This document shows positions 15,432 to 23,749 of a stretch of 46,498 bases of DNA, in pieces (position 1 is the first letter of the stretch; each line of letters opens with the position of its first letter). Source of the DNA: Caulobacteraceae bacterium (GTDB taxonomy: Bacteria; Pseudomonadota; Alphaproteobacteria; Caulobacterales; Aquidulcibacteraceae). The notes under the pieces were generated by a model. The model was not told the DNA's origin and ran no database searches. It worked only from the letters and a program-made list of their open reading frames with translations. The stretch is taken from NCBI GenBank assembly GCA_009773335.1, contig WRPF01000039.1, positions 1 to 46,498 on the forward strand. The letters run 5' to 3'. Position numbers and translations under genes: made by a program.

Positions 15432-17135
15432 TTGAACCAAACCGCCCTGAAAAGTCCCTCCCGCGACGATTTCGCGTCGATGCTGGACGAAAGCCTCACC
15501 GGTCGAGGCATTGTCGAAGGCCGGGTCGTTCCCGCCACCGTTGTCGCCATCGAGCATGACTTCGTGGTCGTGGACCTGGGACTGAAGACCGAAGGGCGGA
15601 TCCCGCTCCGTGAATTCATCGTCGATAGCGAGAACGAAGCGCCGAAGGTCGGCGAGATCGTCGAAGTCTATCTTGACCGCATCGAGAACGCGCTAGGCGA
15701 CGCCGTCGTCAGCCGCGAGAAAGCGCGCCGCGAAGAAGCCTGGACGCGCCTTGAAAAGAATTTCGCCAAGCAGGAACCCGTCATGGGCGCCCTCGTTGGC
15801 CGCGTGAAAGGCGGTTTCACCGTCGATCTAGGCGGCGCCAACGCCTTCCTGCCCGGTTCGCAGGTCGATATCCGCCCGGTGCGCGACGTCGGCCCGCTCA
15901 TGCACATCGTGCAACCCTTCGCGATCCTCAAGATGGACCGCGCGCGCGGCAACATCGTCGTCTCGCGTCGCGCCGTGCTTGAAGAGACCCGCGCTGCGGA
16001 ACGCTCGGAAATCGTCGGCCAGCTGCAGGAAGGCGAAATCCGCGAAGGCGTGGTCAAGAACATCACCGACTACGGCGCGTTCGTGGACCTCGGCGGCATC
16101 GACGGCCTGCTGCACGTCACCGACATGAGCTGGAAGCGCGTCTCGCACCCCTCGCAGGTGCTCAACGTCGGCGACACGGTGAAGGTGCAGGTCGTCAAGA
16201 TCAATCCGGACACCCAGCGCATCTCGCTCGGCATGAAGCAGCTCCAGTCCGACCCGTGGGACGGCGTGGAAGCGAAGTACCCGATCGAGGGCAAGTTCAC
16301 TGGCCGCGTGACGAACATCACCGATTACGGCGCGTTCGTCGAACTGGAGCCGGGCGTGGAAGGCTTGGTCCACGTTTCCGAAATGAGCTGGACCAAGAAG
16401 AACGTTCACCCCGGCAAGATCATCTCCACCTCGCAGGAAGTGGACGTGATGATCCTCGACGTGGACAGCGACAAGCGTCGCATTTCGCTCGGCCTGAAGC
16501 AGGTCATGTCGAACCCGTGGGAGCAGTTCATCGCCGATCACCCGGTGGGCACGACCATCGAAGGCGAGGTCAAGAACATCACCGAGTTCGGTCTGTTCAT
16601 CGGCCTCACGCCGGAGCTGGACGGCATGGTCCACCTCTCCGACATCGCCTGGGACGCACAGGGTGAAGAAGCCCTCGCCCGTCACAACAAGGGCGACACG
16701 GTCACCGCGAAGGTTCTCGACGTGGACGTCGAGAAGGAGCGCATCAGCCTCGGCATCAAGCAGGCCGCGAACGATCCGATGGCCGGCGCCGAGTTCCGCC
16801 GCGGCCAGCAGATCACGGTCGAAGTCGTGGAAGTGACCACGGGCGGGCTGGAAGTGGCCTTCGGCGAAGGCAACACCATGCGCAGCTTCATCCGCAAGAC
16901 CGATCTCTCCCGCGACCGCGCCGAGCAGCGCCCGGAACGCTACGCGGTCGGCGACCGCGTGGACGCGATGGTCACCACGTTCGACAAGGCGTCGCGCCGC
17001 GTGTCGCTCTCCGTCAAGGCCCTCGAAATGGCCGAAGACAAGGAAGCGATCGCCAAGTTCGGCTCGTCGGATTCGGGGGCGTCGCTGGGCGACATCCTCG
17101 GCGCCGCGCTGAAGGGGGCGGACAAAAAGAACTAG
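15432..17135 (+). CDS. rpsA: 30S ribosomal protein S1
   Basis: 567-aa protein with six S1 (OB-fold) repeats, starting near residues 30, 115, 200, 285, 372 and 460. Repeats 3-5 are best conserved (VKNITDYGAFVDLGGIDGLLHVTDMSW and its relatives at VTNITDYGAFVEL and VKNITEFGLFIGL). S1 brings mRNA to the 30S subunit. The start is taken as TTG at 15432, with GGAG 9 nt upstream; the family N-terminus (SRDDFASMLDES) begins a few residues later and no suitable ATG exists. The 210-nt leader after cmk is GC-rich with small hairpins; S1 leaders are often autoregulated, but I see no proof here. Strong terminator follows. Confidence 0.96.
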   Translation: MNQTALKSPSRDDFASMLDESLTGRGIVEGRVVPATVVAIEHDFVVVDLGLKTEGRIPLREFIVDSENEAPKVGEIVEVYLDRIENALGDAVVSREKARREEAWTRLEKNFAKQEPVMGALVGRVKGGFTVDLGGANAFLPGSQVDIRPVRDVGPLMHIVQPFAILKMDRARGNIVVSRRAVLEETRAAERSEIVGQLQEGEIREGVVKNITDYGAFVDLGGIDGLLHVTDMSWKRVSHPSQVLNVGDTVKVQVVKINPDTQRISLGMKQLQSDPWDGVEAKYPIEGKFTGRVTNITDYGAFVELEPGVEGLVHVSEMSWTKKNVHPGKIISTSQEVDVMILDVDSDKRRISLGLKQVMSNPWEQFIADHPVGTTIEGEVKNITEFGLFIGLTPELDGMVHLSDIAWDAQGEEALARHNKGDTVTAKVLDVDVEKERISLGIKQAANDPMAGAEFRRGQQITVEVVEVTTGGLEVAFGEGNTMRSFIRKTDLSRDRAEQRPERYAVGDRVDAMVTTFDKASRRVSLSVKALEMAEDKEAIAKFGSSDSGASLGDILGAALKGADKKN

Positions 17136-17161
17136 TCCGACGCAAGGCATCGGAACATCGG

Positions 17162-17197
17162 CGGCCGGGGTCTTCGCGACCCCGGCCGTTTTCTTTT
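17162..17197 (+). terminator. Rho-independent terminator of rpsA
   Basis: CGGCCGGGGTC (17162-17172) and GACCCCGGCCG (17178-17188) form an 11-bp perfect stem with loop TTCGC, followed by TTTTCTTTT. Confidence 0.95.
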
Positions 17198-17262
17198 GCA
17201 AGACAACACGTTGACGGACTCGCCTACGTGGGTTTCCATCTCTCCCGAGGGGGAAAAGATCG

Positions 17263-17598
17263 ATGTTGCGATCCGAACTCGTGACCCGCCTGCAAGGTGA
17301 ATATCCGGACATGCGCGTGCAGGACGTGGAGGCGATGGTCGAGGTGGTCCTCGACGAGATCGTGCGCGCACTCGAAAAGGGCGACCGTGTGGAGCTGCGC
17401 GGCTTTGGCGCCTTCTCCGTGCGAAGGCGGGCGGCGCGTCAAGGCCGCAACCCCCGCACCGGCGCAACCGTGAAGGTCGCCGCCAAGAACGTGCCGTTCT
17501 TCAAACCGGGCAAGGAGCTGCGCGCCAAGGTCGATGTCCGGCCAAAGGCCAAGGCGAAAGCAAGAACCGCGAAACCCGCGAAACGGCGGGCCAAGTAA
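17263..17598 (+). CDS. ihfB: Integration host factor beta subunit
   Basis: 111-aa HU/IHF-family DNA-bending protein. The start [11 protein letters not shown], the arm [22 protein letters not shown] (45-66) with the GRNPxTG tip that intercalates DNA, and FFKPGKELR are diagnostic of IHF-beta. A Lys/Ala-rich tail (about 92-111, [17 protein letters not shown]) extends beyond the usual 95 aa. AGGGGGAAAAG precedes the ATG. Its position just after rpsA, behind a terminator, is the standard order in alphaproteobacteria. Confidence 0.94.
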   Translation: MLRSELVTRLQGEYPDMRVQDVEAMVEVVLDEIVRALEKGDRVELRGFGAFSVRRRAARQGRNPRTGATVKVAAKNVPFFKPGKELRAKVDVRPKAKAKARTAKPAKRRAK

Positions 17599-17692
17599 GT
17601 GACCCCGGTTGAGCCGGGTTGACCTCGCGCCAGGACTCCGCTTGTGACTTCACACTCAGGCGACCGCCAGAAGCGCAGCAGCAGGAGTGAGC

Positions 17693-18079
17693 ATGCTCAA
17701 GGAATTTCGCGATTTCGCGATGCGCGGCAACGTCGTCGACCTCGCGGTCGGCGTCATCATCGGCGCGGCGTTCGGCAAGATCGTCTCGGCGGTTGTCGAC
17801 AACATCCTCATGCCGATCATCGGCGGGCTGACGGCAGGCGTCGACTTTTCCAAACTCCAGTTCGTCATTCCGAACCCGAACCCGGCCGGCGCGCCCATCC
17901 CGGTCGTCTACGGCGTGCTGATCACCAACACGATCCAGTTCGTCATCATAGCCTGGGTGCTCTTCATGCTCATCAAGGCCATGAATGCGATGAAGAAGAA
18001 GGAAGCCGAAGCCGCTCCCGCAGCGCCGGCGGAAGACATTGTCCTGCTCCGCGAAATTCGCGACGCATTGAAAAAATAG
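17693..18079 (+). CDS. mscL: Large-conductance mechanosensitive channel
   Basis: 128-aa pentameric channel that opens under membrane tension to release solutes on osmotic downshock. The N-terminal MLKEFRDFAMRGNVVDLAVGVIIGAAFGKIVSAVVDNILMP (in order, 1-41) gives the amphipathic helix and pore helix TM1. A periplasmic loop follows, then TM2 (VLITNTIQFVIIAWVLFMLI). The C-terminal helix EDIVLLREIRDALKK is the family's coiled bundle. An upstream GTG (17687) overlaps the AGGAG; the ATG at 17693 is 5 nt from it and is chosen. Confidence 0.96.
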   Translation: MLKEFRDFAMRGNVVDLAVGVIIGAAFGKIVSAVVDNILMPIIGGLTAGVDFSKLQFVIPNPNPAGAPIPVVYGVLITNTIQFVIIAWVLFMLIKAMNAMKKKEAEAAPAAPAEDIVLLREIRDALKK

Positions 18080-18102
18080 ACACTTTGGGTTGAACGTCGG
18101 CC

Positions 18103-19128
18103 ATGCAGATTGTTCTGGCCGACGATGGCCTCCCCTTCGACGGACTGACGCCGCAGGAGCGCCCGCTGGGCGGCGCCGAAAGTGCGTTTGTCGCCCTAGC
18201 TGAAGCGCTCGCCGCCGCGGGCGACGAAGTCACTGCATACGCCAGGGACGCGCGTACGCTTGAACATGGCGACGTCCGCTGGCGGGCGCACGGCGCGACG
18301 CTTCCGGAACGCGCCGATCTCTACATCGCCAACCGCAGCCCCCGACTGGTCGGCGCGCATATCCGGGCGAAGCGGCGCGTGTTCTGGCTGCACAATCCCG
18401 CCGGCTTTCTCGCCAAGCCGCGCTACCTCTGGCCGATACTGCGCTATCGCCCCACGCTCGTGATGGCAGGCCCGTCGCACGCGGCGTCAGCGCCCGCGTG
18501 GATCCCTGCGCAACGCGCGATCATCCCCCTCGGCGTCGAGCCCGCCTTCCTTTCCACGCCACGCGCCGCCGGCGCGCCGGCGCCGCGCGCCGTGTTCACT
18601 TCAAACCCGACCCGCGGGCTGGCGGCGTTGCTCGTCGTGTGGCGCGAGGCGATCCGGCCGCGCGTACCGAACGCCGAACTGCACATCTTCTCTGGCCCCC
18701 AGGTCTACGGCGCGACCGGGTCGCGCGCGGCGGGCATGCGCGCGGCGCTGGCGGACGCAGAAGCGAACGCCGCACACGGGGTGGTCATCCGTACGCCGGT
18801 GACGAAGGCGGTGCTGGCGCGCGAGCTCGCGCAGGCGCGCGCGCTCCTTTATCTCGGCGATCCGGGCGAGACCTTCTGCCTTGCCGTCGCCGAGGCGCAG
18901 GCGATGGGCGTACCGGCCGTCGTGCGCCCTGTGGGATCGGTGGGCGAACGTGTTGTCCATGGCGAGACGGGGTACGTTGAACTGGACCCCGCCGATTTCG
19001 CGGAACGCGCGGCGCGGCTGCTGACGGACGACGATCTCTGGACCCGCCAGTCCGCCAACGCGCTCGCCCGGCGTGACGCGCTATCCTGGCCGAAATCGGC
19101 CGCGCTCTTCCGCGCGCTCGCGCGATGA
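18103..19128 (+). CDS. GT4-type glycosyltransferase
   Basis: 341-aa GT-B fold protein. N-terminal Rossmann half with PLGGAESAFVALAEALAAAGDEV (about 22-44), the usual acceptor-side loop. The C-terminal half holds the donor site, with GETFCLAVAEAQAMGVPAV (about 254-272, the E-x7-E motif of GT4) and VHGETGYV. No membrane segment. Sugar and acceptor cannot be read from sequence. It follows mscL by 23 nt and precedes trpF by 24 nt, so it may share a transcript, though no functional link is obvious. Confidence 0.85.
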   Translation: MQIVLADDGLPFDGLTPQERPLGGAESAFVALAEALAAAGDEVTAYARDARTLEHGDVRWRAHGATLPERADLYIANRSPRLVGAHIRAKRRVFWLHNPAGFLAKPRYLWPILRYRPTLVMAGPSHAASAPAWIPAQRAIIPLGVEPAFLSTPRAAGAPAPRAVFTSNPTRGLAALLVVWREAIRPRVPNAELHIFSGPQVYGATGSRAAGMRAALADAEANAAHGVVIRTPVTKAVLARELAQARALLYLGDPGETFCLAVAEAQAMGVPAVVRPVGSVGERVVHGETGYVELDPADFAERAARLLTDDDLWTRQSANALARRDALSWPKSAALFRALAR

Positions 19129-19152
19129 GCCGCCGCGCCCTACCTTAGGACG

Positions 19153-19791
19153 ATGATCGAAACGAAAATCTGCGGGCTCTCCGATGTCGCAGGCGTCGAT
19201 GCGGCGCTGGTCGGCGGCGCGCGCTATGTCGGCTTCGTGTTCTTCCCGAAGAGCCCGCGTCACATCACGCCGGAAAAGGCGGCGGCGCTGGCCGCGCCCA
19301 CCCGCGGACGGGTCGATACCGTCGCCGTGACGGTAGACGCGACCGACGAGGCGCTGACGGCGATCAGCGCAGCCTTCCAGCCCGACTGGATCCAGCTCCA
19401 TGGGGTCGAAACGCCGGCACGGGTCGCCGCCGCCCGACGATACGCGCGCAAGGGCGTGATCCGGGCCTTCGGCATCGCCCGCGCCGCAGATTTCGCGGGC
19501 GTTGACGCCTACGCAACCGCCGCGGACGCCTTCCTGTTCGACGCCAAGGCCTTGCCCGAAGCCGCGTTGCCTGGCGGCAACGGCGCGGCGTTCGACTGGC
19601 GCATCCTGCGCGGACGCACGGTGCCCCGGCCCTGGCTCCTGTCCGGCGGTCTGACGGCGGCGAACCTTGCGGAAGCCGTGGCCGAAAGCGGCGCCGGCGC
19701 AGTCGACGTCTCCTCTGGCGTGGAACAGGCGCCGGGCGTAAAGGACCCGCTCCGCATCGCCGAATTTCTCGCAGCCGCAAAAGCCCTCTGA
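19153..19791 (+). CDS. trpF: Phosphoribosylanthranilate isomerase
   Basis: 212-aa TIM-barrel enzyme for the third step of tryptophan synthesis. Catalytic Cys7 is in [30 protein letters not shown] (in pieces, 20-42) is the family signature, the catalytic Asp is in [15 protein letters not shown] (about 125), and the phosphate loop is [13 protein letters not shown] and [10 protein letters not shown] near the end. First gene of the trpF-trpB-trpA block; trpB starts 2 nt after its stop. Confidence 0.95.
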   Translation: MIETKICGLSDVAGVDAALVGGARYVGFVFFPKSPRHITPEKAAALAAPTRGRVDTVAVTVDATDEALTAISAAFQPDWIQLHGVETPARVAAARRYARKGVIRAFGIARAADFAGVDAYATAADAFLFDAKALPEAALPGGNGAAFDWRILRGRTVPRPWLLSGGLTAANLAEAVAESGAGAVDVSSGVEQAPGVKDPLRIAEFLAAAKAL

Positions 19792-19793
19792 TC

Positions 19794-21008
19794 ATGGACT
19801 CAAGACGCAACTGGCAGGACCTGCCCGACGCGACCGGCAAGTTCGGCATCTATGGCGGCCGCTTCGTCGCCGAGACGCTGATGCCGCTCGTCCTCGAACT
19901 TGAGAAGGCCTACGCGGCGGCGAAAACCGATCCCGCGTTCAGGGCCGAGTTCGACGACCTGATGACCCACTACGTGGGCCGCCCGAGCCCGATGTATTTC
20001 GCCGAGCGTCTGACGCAGCACTTCGGCGGGGCGAAAATCTATTTCAAGCGCGACGAGCTCAATCACACGGGCGCGCACAAGATCAACAACTGCATTGGCC
20101 AGATCCTGCTCGCCCGGCGCATGGGCAAGACGCGGATCATCGCCGAGACGGGCGCTGGGCAGCACGGCGTTGCATCCGCGACAGTGTCCGCACGCTTCGG
20201 ATTTCCGTGCGTCGTCTACATGGGCGCGGTGGACGTGGAGCGGCAGAAGCCGAACGTATTCCGCATGAACCTGCTGGGCGCGGAAGTGCGCCCGGTGACG
20301 AGCGGCGGCGCGACGCTGAAGGACGCGATGAACGAGGCGATGCGCGACTGGGTGACCAACGTGCACGACACCTTCTACATCATCGGCACGGCGGCGGGTC
20401 CGCACCCGTATCCGATGATGGTGCGCGACTTCCAGAGCGTCATCGGCACGGAAGCGCGCGCGCAGATCCTGGAGCGCGAAGGCAGACTGCCTGACGCGGT
20501 GGTCGCCTGCATCGGCGGCGGCTCCAATGCGATCGGGCTGTTTCATCCTTTCATCGGCGACGACGACGTGCAGCTCATTGGCGTCGAGGCCGCGGGCGAA
20601 GGGCTCGACAGATACAATCGCCACGCCGCGGCGCTGAACGGCGGCAGGCCCGGCGTGCTGCACGGCAACCGCACCTACCTGCTGCAGGACGACGACGGCC
20701 AGATTCTCGAAGGCCACTCGATTTCCGCAGGCCTCGACTATCCCGGCGTCGGACCGGAACATGCCTATCTGAAGGACACCGGCCGCGCGAAGTATCTCTC
20801 CGCCACCGACGACGAAGCGCTCGCGGCCTTCCAGCTCTGCGCCCAGATCGAAGGCATCATCCCCGCCCTTGAACCCGCGCACGCCCTCGCGCGCATCGGT
20901 GAGATCGCCAAGGACCTGGGGCCGAAAGGCCTCATCGTGATGAATCTCTGCGGTCGCGGGGACAAGGACATCTTCACCGTAGCGGACGCGCTGGGGAAGA
21001 CGATCTAA
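19794..21008 (+). CDS. trpB: Tryptophan synthase beta subunit
   Basis: 404-aa PLP enzyme that joins indole and serine. PLP-binding Lys96 is in HTGAHKINN, with ETGAGQHG (catalytic Glu region), the GGGSNAIG phosphate loop and [13 protein letters not shown] also present. Length and motifs are normal. Its TAA stop overlaps the start of the next gene as TAATG. That gene is not trpA but an inserted lipoprotein gene, so TrpA translation is separated from trpB by about 870 nt. Confidence 0.97.
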   Translation: MDSRRNWQDLPDATGKFGIYGGRFVAETLMPLVLELEKAYAAAKTDPAFRAEFDDLMTHYVGRPSPMYFAERLTQHFGGAKIYFKRDELNHTGAHKINNCIGQILLARRMGKTRIIAETGAGQHGVASATVSARFGFPCVVYMGAVDVERQKPNVFRMNLLGAEVRPVTSGGATLKDAMNEAMRDWVTNVHDTFYIIGTAAGPHPYPMMVRDFQSVIGTEARAQILEREGRLPDAVVACIGGGSNAIGLFHPFIGDDDVQLIGVEAAGEGLDRYNRHAAALNGGRPGVLHGNRTYLLQDDDGQILEGHSISAGLDYPGVGPEHAYLKDTGRAKYLSATDDEALAAFQLCAQIEGIIPALEPAHALARIGEIAKDLGPKGLIVMNLCGRGDKDIFTVADALGKTI

Positions 21009-21580
21009 TGGTTGCTTTGAAACCATTCTTGGTCGCGACCGCTGCCGCGATTGCGTCCTGCTCGCCATCTAAGCCAAACCAACATGTCATTGACTTGTAC
21101 TCGTCCGCCCTCAGCAACAACGACGCTACGGCCGTTTCGCTAGTTCCCGGCCTCCTAGATTTTGAACTGGTTGAAGGGTCGCAAGTCCAAGCGCAGTGTG
21201 AGATACAAAACTCTCCACACCATCCCGGATCGCTGTGCATTGAATTTGCGGGCGCCCGTGCCGAGGAGATCGTGGACGAATACCGTCGCAGACTGCGTCA
21301 ATCCGGATGGATCGCCGACCAATTGCCGCCGGACCTTGTCGGCGCAAACGTGACGACCGGGTTCAAACGTTCCATCCCGAACAGCAGTTGTTATTATTCA
21401 TTGCTGCCCATGGTCTACGATAAGGTCACGATGCCGCTCGACTTGCCAATGAAGGGTGAGAAAGCAGTCAGAGATTTTCGCCGAGAACCCGGCCGCATTT
21501 CCGTCTTGGCGATTCATGTAGAACGGTTAGACCCGAATGCTCGCGATTTGATCTGCGCAACAGCTGGTTCGCCTAAATGA
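21008..21580 (+). CDS. Predicted lipoprotein of unknown function inserted in the trp operon
   Basis: 190-aa protein with a signal peptide and lipobox AIASC (Cys18). The mature part has several Cys (CEIQNS, SLCIEF, SSCYYS, LICATAG) and no domain I recognise. Base composition is visibly more AT-rich than its neighbours, for example TTATTATTCATTG near 21390, suggesting acquisition. Even so it is neatly embedded: the ATG overlaps the trpB stop (TAATG) and its TGA overlaps the start of the trpA fragment (ATGA), so it is probably translated by coupling. No tryptophan-related role is evident. Confidence 0.75.
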   Translation: MVALKPFLVATAAAIASCSPSKPNQHVIDLYSSALSNNDATAVSLVPGLLDFELVEGSQVQAQCEIQNSPHHPGSLCIEFAGARAEEIVDEYRRRLRQSGWIADQLPPDLVGANVTTGFKRSIPNSSCYYSLLPMVYDKVTMPLDLPMKGEKAVRDFRREPGRISVLAIHVERLDPNARDLICATAGSPK

Positions 21581-21684
21581 CCAGCCGCATCTCCACCCGC
21601 TTCGCCGCACTCAAGGCCGAAGGCCGCGCGGACCTCATCGCCTATGTCATGGCGTACGGCCCCGACCGCGAAACCTCGCTTAAG
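21577..21684 (+). pseudogene. trpA 5' fragment (first 36 codons)
   Basis: Encodes MTSRISTRFAALKAEGRADL and continues to TSLK, matching residues 1-36 of the intact TrpA downstream. Over 108 nt I count 16 mismatches (about 85% identity), so this is not a fresh duplication. It breaks off exactly where the 194-bp palindromic element begins. The frame stays open through the whole element as a 101-codon chimeric ORF (21577-21882), whose TGA overlaps the ATG of intact trpA (ATGA). It may be translated only to couple trpA to upstream genes. Confidence 0.85.
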
Positions 21685-21878
21685 CCCTCCCTCCCCTCGA
21701 TGGGGAGGGTGGCCCGAGCGCAGCGAGGGTCGGGTGGGGCGCGCACGCGATGTGCGGGCGAGAGTCTCAAATGGCGTTGGCGCCGAATAGCGTGTTTCGC
21801 CCGATCCTCAATGCGATCACCCCACCCGTCTCGCGCGCTGCGCGCGCGATCCACCCTCCCCATCGAGGGGAGGGAGGG
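21685..21878. mobile_element. 194-bp palindromic element (MITE-like)
   Basis: The ends are perfect 28-bp inverted repeats: 21685-21712 (CCCTCCCTCCCCTCGATGGG...) and 21851-21878 (...CCCATCGAGGGGAGGGAGGG). The inner part is an imperfect continuation of the palindrome (CGGGTGGGG at about 21732; CCCCACCCG at about 21822) around a non-symmetrical middle. No protein of its own is evident. The right end, GAGGGGAGGGAGGG, lies directly before the trpA ATG and supplies a Shine-Dalgarno-like sequence. Classed as mobile from structure; no transposase is in the window. Confidence 0.75.
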
Positions 21879-22709
21879 ATGACATCACGCATCACCTCCC
21901 GCTTCGCTGCACTCAAGGCCGAAGGCCGCGCCGGCCTCATCGCCTATGTCATGGCGTTCGATCCCGACGGCGATACCTCGCTCGAGATCATCAAGGCGCT
22001 GCCCGCGGCGGGCGCTGACCTCATTGAGATCGGCTTTCCCTTCTCCGATCCGATGGCCGAGGGCCCCTCGATCCAGAAGGCGTCCGAACGGGCGCTGAAG
22101 GCCAGCGGATCGCTCAAGGGCGTCCTCGACCTCGTCGCCCGCTTCCGGGAGACCGACAAGGACACGCCCGTGATCCTCATGGGCTACTGCAACCCGGTGG
22201 AGCAGATGGGGGCCGCCGCCTTCGCCGAACGGGCGAAAAACGCAGGCGCGGACGGGGCCATCATCGTCGATCTGCCCCCGGAGGAGGACATCGATGTCCG
22301 CACAGCCCTTGGCGGCCAAGGACTTTCCCTGATCCGGCTGGCCGCCCCAACCACGGATGATGCCCGCCTGCCGGTCGTTCTCGAAGGGGTTACGGGTTTT
22401 CTCTATTATGTTTCCGTGACAGGGGTGACGGGCGCGAAGGCGATCGGGGTCGATGCGGCCCAGGCCGCCGTCGAGCGCCTCAAGCGGTCGACGGACCTGC
22501 CCATCGCGGTCGGGTTCGGCGTCCGGGACGCGGCATCGGCGAGCGCCATCGCGCGTGTCGCCGATGCGGTTGTGGTAGGGTCGGCGTTCGTGGACGTGAT
22601 CGCGAAAGCGGCTACGGATGGCGCGCCGGTAGCGGCTGCGGTCGCAGCGAAGGTTCAGGAACTGGCACGTGCGGTGCGCACCGCGCGCGAGCAGGATAAA
22701 ACGGCATGA
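21879..22709 (+). CDS. trpA: Tryptophan synthase alpha subunit
   Basis: 276-aa TIM-barrel enzyme that cleaves indole-3-glycerol phosphate and channels indole to TrpB. Catalytic Glu50 is in DLIEIGFPFSDPMAEGP. The position of E. coli Asp60 is Glu61 here, a conservative change. VTGVTGAK and the phosphate loop IAVGFGVRDAASA are present. The ATG directly follows the right end of the palindromic element and overlaps the stop of the chimeric ORF. Its own stop overlaps the accD start (ATGA). Confidence 0.95.
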   Translation: MTSRITSRFAALKAEGRAGLIAYVMAFDPDGDTSLEIIKALPAAGADLIEIGFPFSDPMAEGPSIQKASERALKASGSLKGVLDLVARFRETDKDTPVILMGYCNPVEQMGAAAFAERAKNAGADGAIIVDLPPEEDIDVRTALGGQGLSLIRLAAPTTDDARLPVVLEGVTGFLYYVSVTGVTGAKAIGVDAAQAAVERLKRSTDLPIAVGFGVRDAASASAIARVADAVVVGSAFVDVIAKAATDGAPVAAAVAAKVQELARAVRTAREQDKTA

Positions 22710-23719
22710 GCAGCAACAGCTGGTGGCACAATGTCGTCCCCCGCGGCTTCCAGAAGAAGACCGCCGAGGAGGAAGCCAAGAAGCCGCGCAAGGATACGCG
22801 CGTCGACAAGGCCGCCGACGAACAGCACTGGGTGAAGTGCCCGCAGACCAACGAGATATTGCCGCGCGAGGATGTCGAGGCCGCGCACTGGGTGACGCCT
22901 TCGGGTTTTCACATGCGCATCGGCCCGGAGCCGAGATTCAAGAGTCTTTTCGATTCCAAGTGGCTCAACATTCCGCTCCCGAAAGTCATCACCGATCCGC
23001 TCCGGTTCAAAGACGACAAGAAATACGTCGACCGCCTGAAGGCCGCGCGCGCGAAGACGAACCGCGAAGACTGCATGACCGCCGCACACGGCAAGATCGG
23101 CGGCCAGAAGGCCGTCGTGCTGGTGCAGGATTTCGAGTTCATGGGCGGCTCGCTCGGCATGGCCGCGGGCGAGGCCTTCATCACGGCGGCTGAAGCGGCG
23201 GTGAAGCGCGGCGCGGCGCTCGTGGTCGTCACCGCCAGCGGCGGCGCGCGGATGCAGGAGGGCGTGCTCTCGCTCATGCAGATGCCGCGCACGACCATCG
23301 CTATCCAGGAACTGCACGAAGCGGGCCTGCCCTACATCGTCGTGCTCACCGATCCGACGAGCGGCGGGGTCACCGCCTCCTACGCGATGCTGGGAGACGT
23401 CCACATCGCAGAGCCCGGCGCCATGATCGCCTTCTCCGGCCCGCGCGTCATTGAATCGACGATCCGCCAGAAACTGCCGGAAGGATTCCAGCGCGCCGAA
23501 TATCTCCTCGAGAAGGGCATGATCGACAGGGTCGTGCCGCGCGGCGAGATGCGCGAGACCATCGGCGCGATCCTTTCGGTGCTGATGGCCAAACGCGCCG
23601 CTGTCGCCGCCAATACCGACGCCGAGCCCGAACTGCCGTTGCCGGAACCCGCGCCCGTCCGCGAGACACGGCGTTCGGCCGCCGCACTGAAACAGTCGCG
23701 CCCGAAGGCCGCGGAGTAA
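22706..23719 (+). CDS. accD: Acetyl-CoA carboxylase carboxyltransferase beta subunit
   Basis: 337-aa subunit of the carboxyltransferase that makes malonyl-CoA for fatty acid synthesis. The crotonase-like core has MGGSLGMAAGEAF, TASGGARMQEGVLSLMQMP (about 175-193), TDPTSGGVTASYAMLGD and GFQRAEYLLEKGMIDRVV. The N-terminal zinc ribbon of E. coli AccD is degenerate: only Cys45 (VKCPQTNEI) remains and no CxxC pair is present. The C-terminal 40 residues are Pro/Ala/Glu-rich. It overlaps trpA and is followed by folC after 30 nt, the common trpB-trpA-accD-folC order. Confidence 0.95.
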   Translation: MSSNSWWHNVVPRGFQKKTAEEEAKKPRKDTRVDKAADEQHWVKCPQTNEILPREDVEAAHWVTPSGFHMRIGPEPRFKSLFDSKWLNIPLPKVITDPLRFKDDKKYVDRLKAARAKTNREDCMTAAHGKIGGQKAVVLVQDFEFMGGSLGMAAGEAFITAAEAAVKRGAALVVVTASGGARMQEGVLSLMQMPRTTIAIQELHEAGLPYIVVLTDPTSGGVTASYAMLGDVHIAEPGAMIAFSGPRVIESTIRQKLPEGFQRAEYLLEKGMIDRVVPRGEMRETIGAILSVLMAKRAAVAANTDAEPELPLPEPAPVRETRRSAAALKQSRPKAAE

Positions 23720-23749
23720 GCCCTTCTCTCACACGCGTCGTATCCGCAC

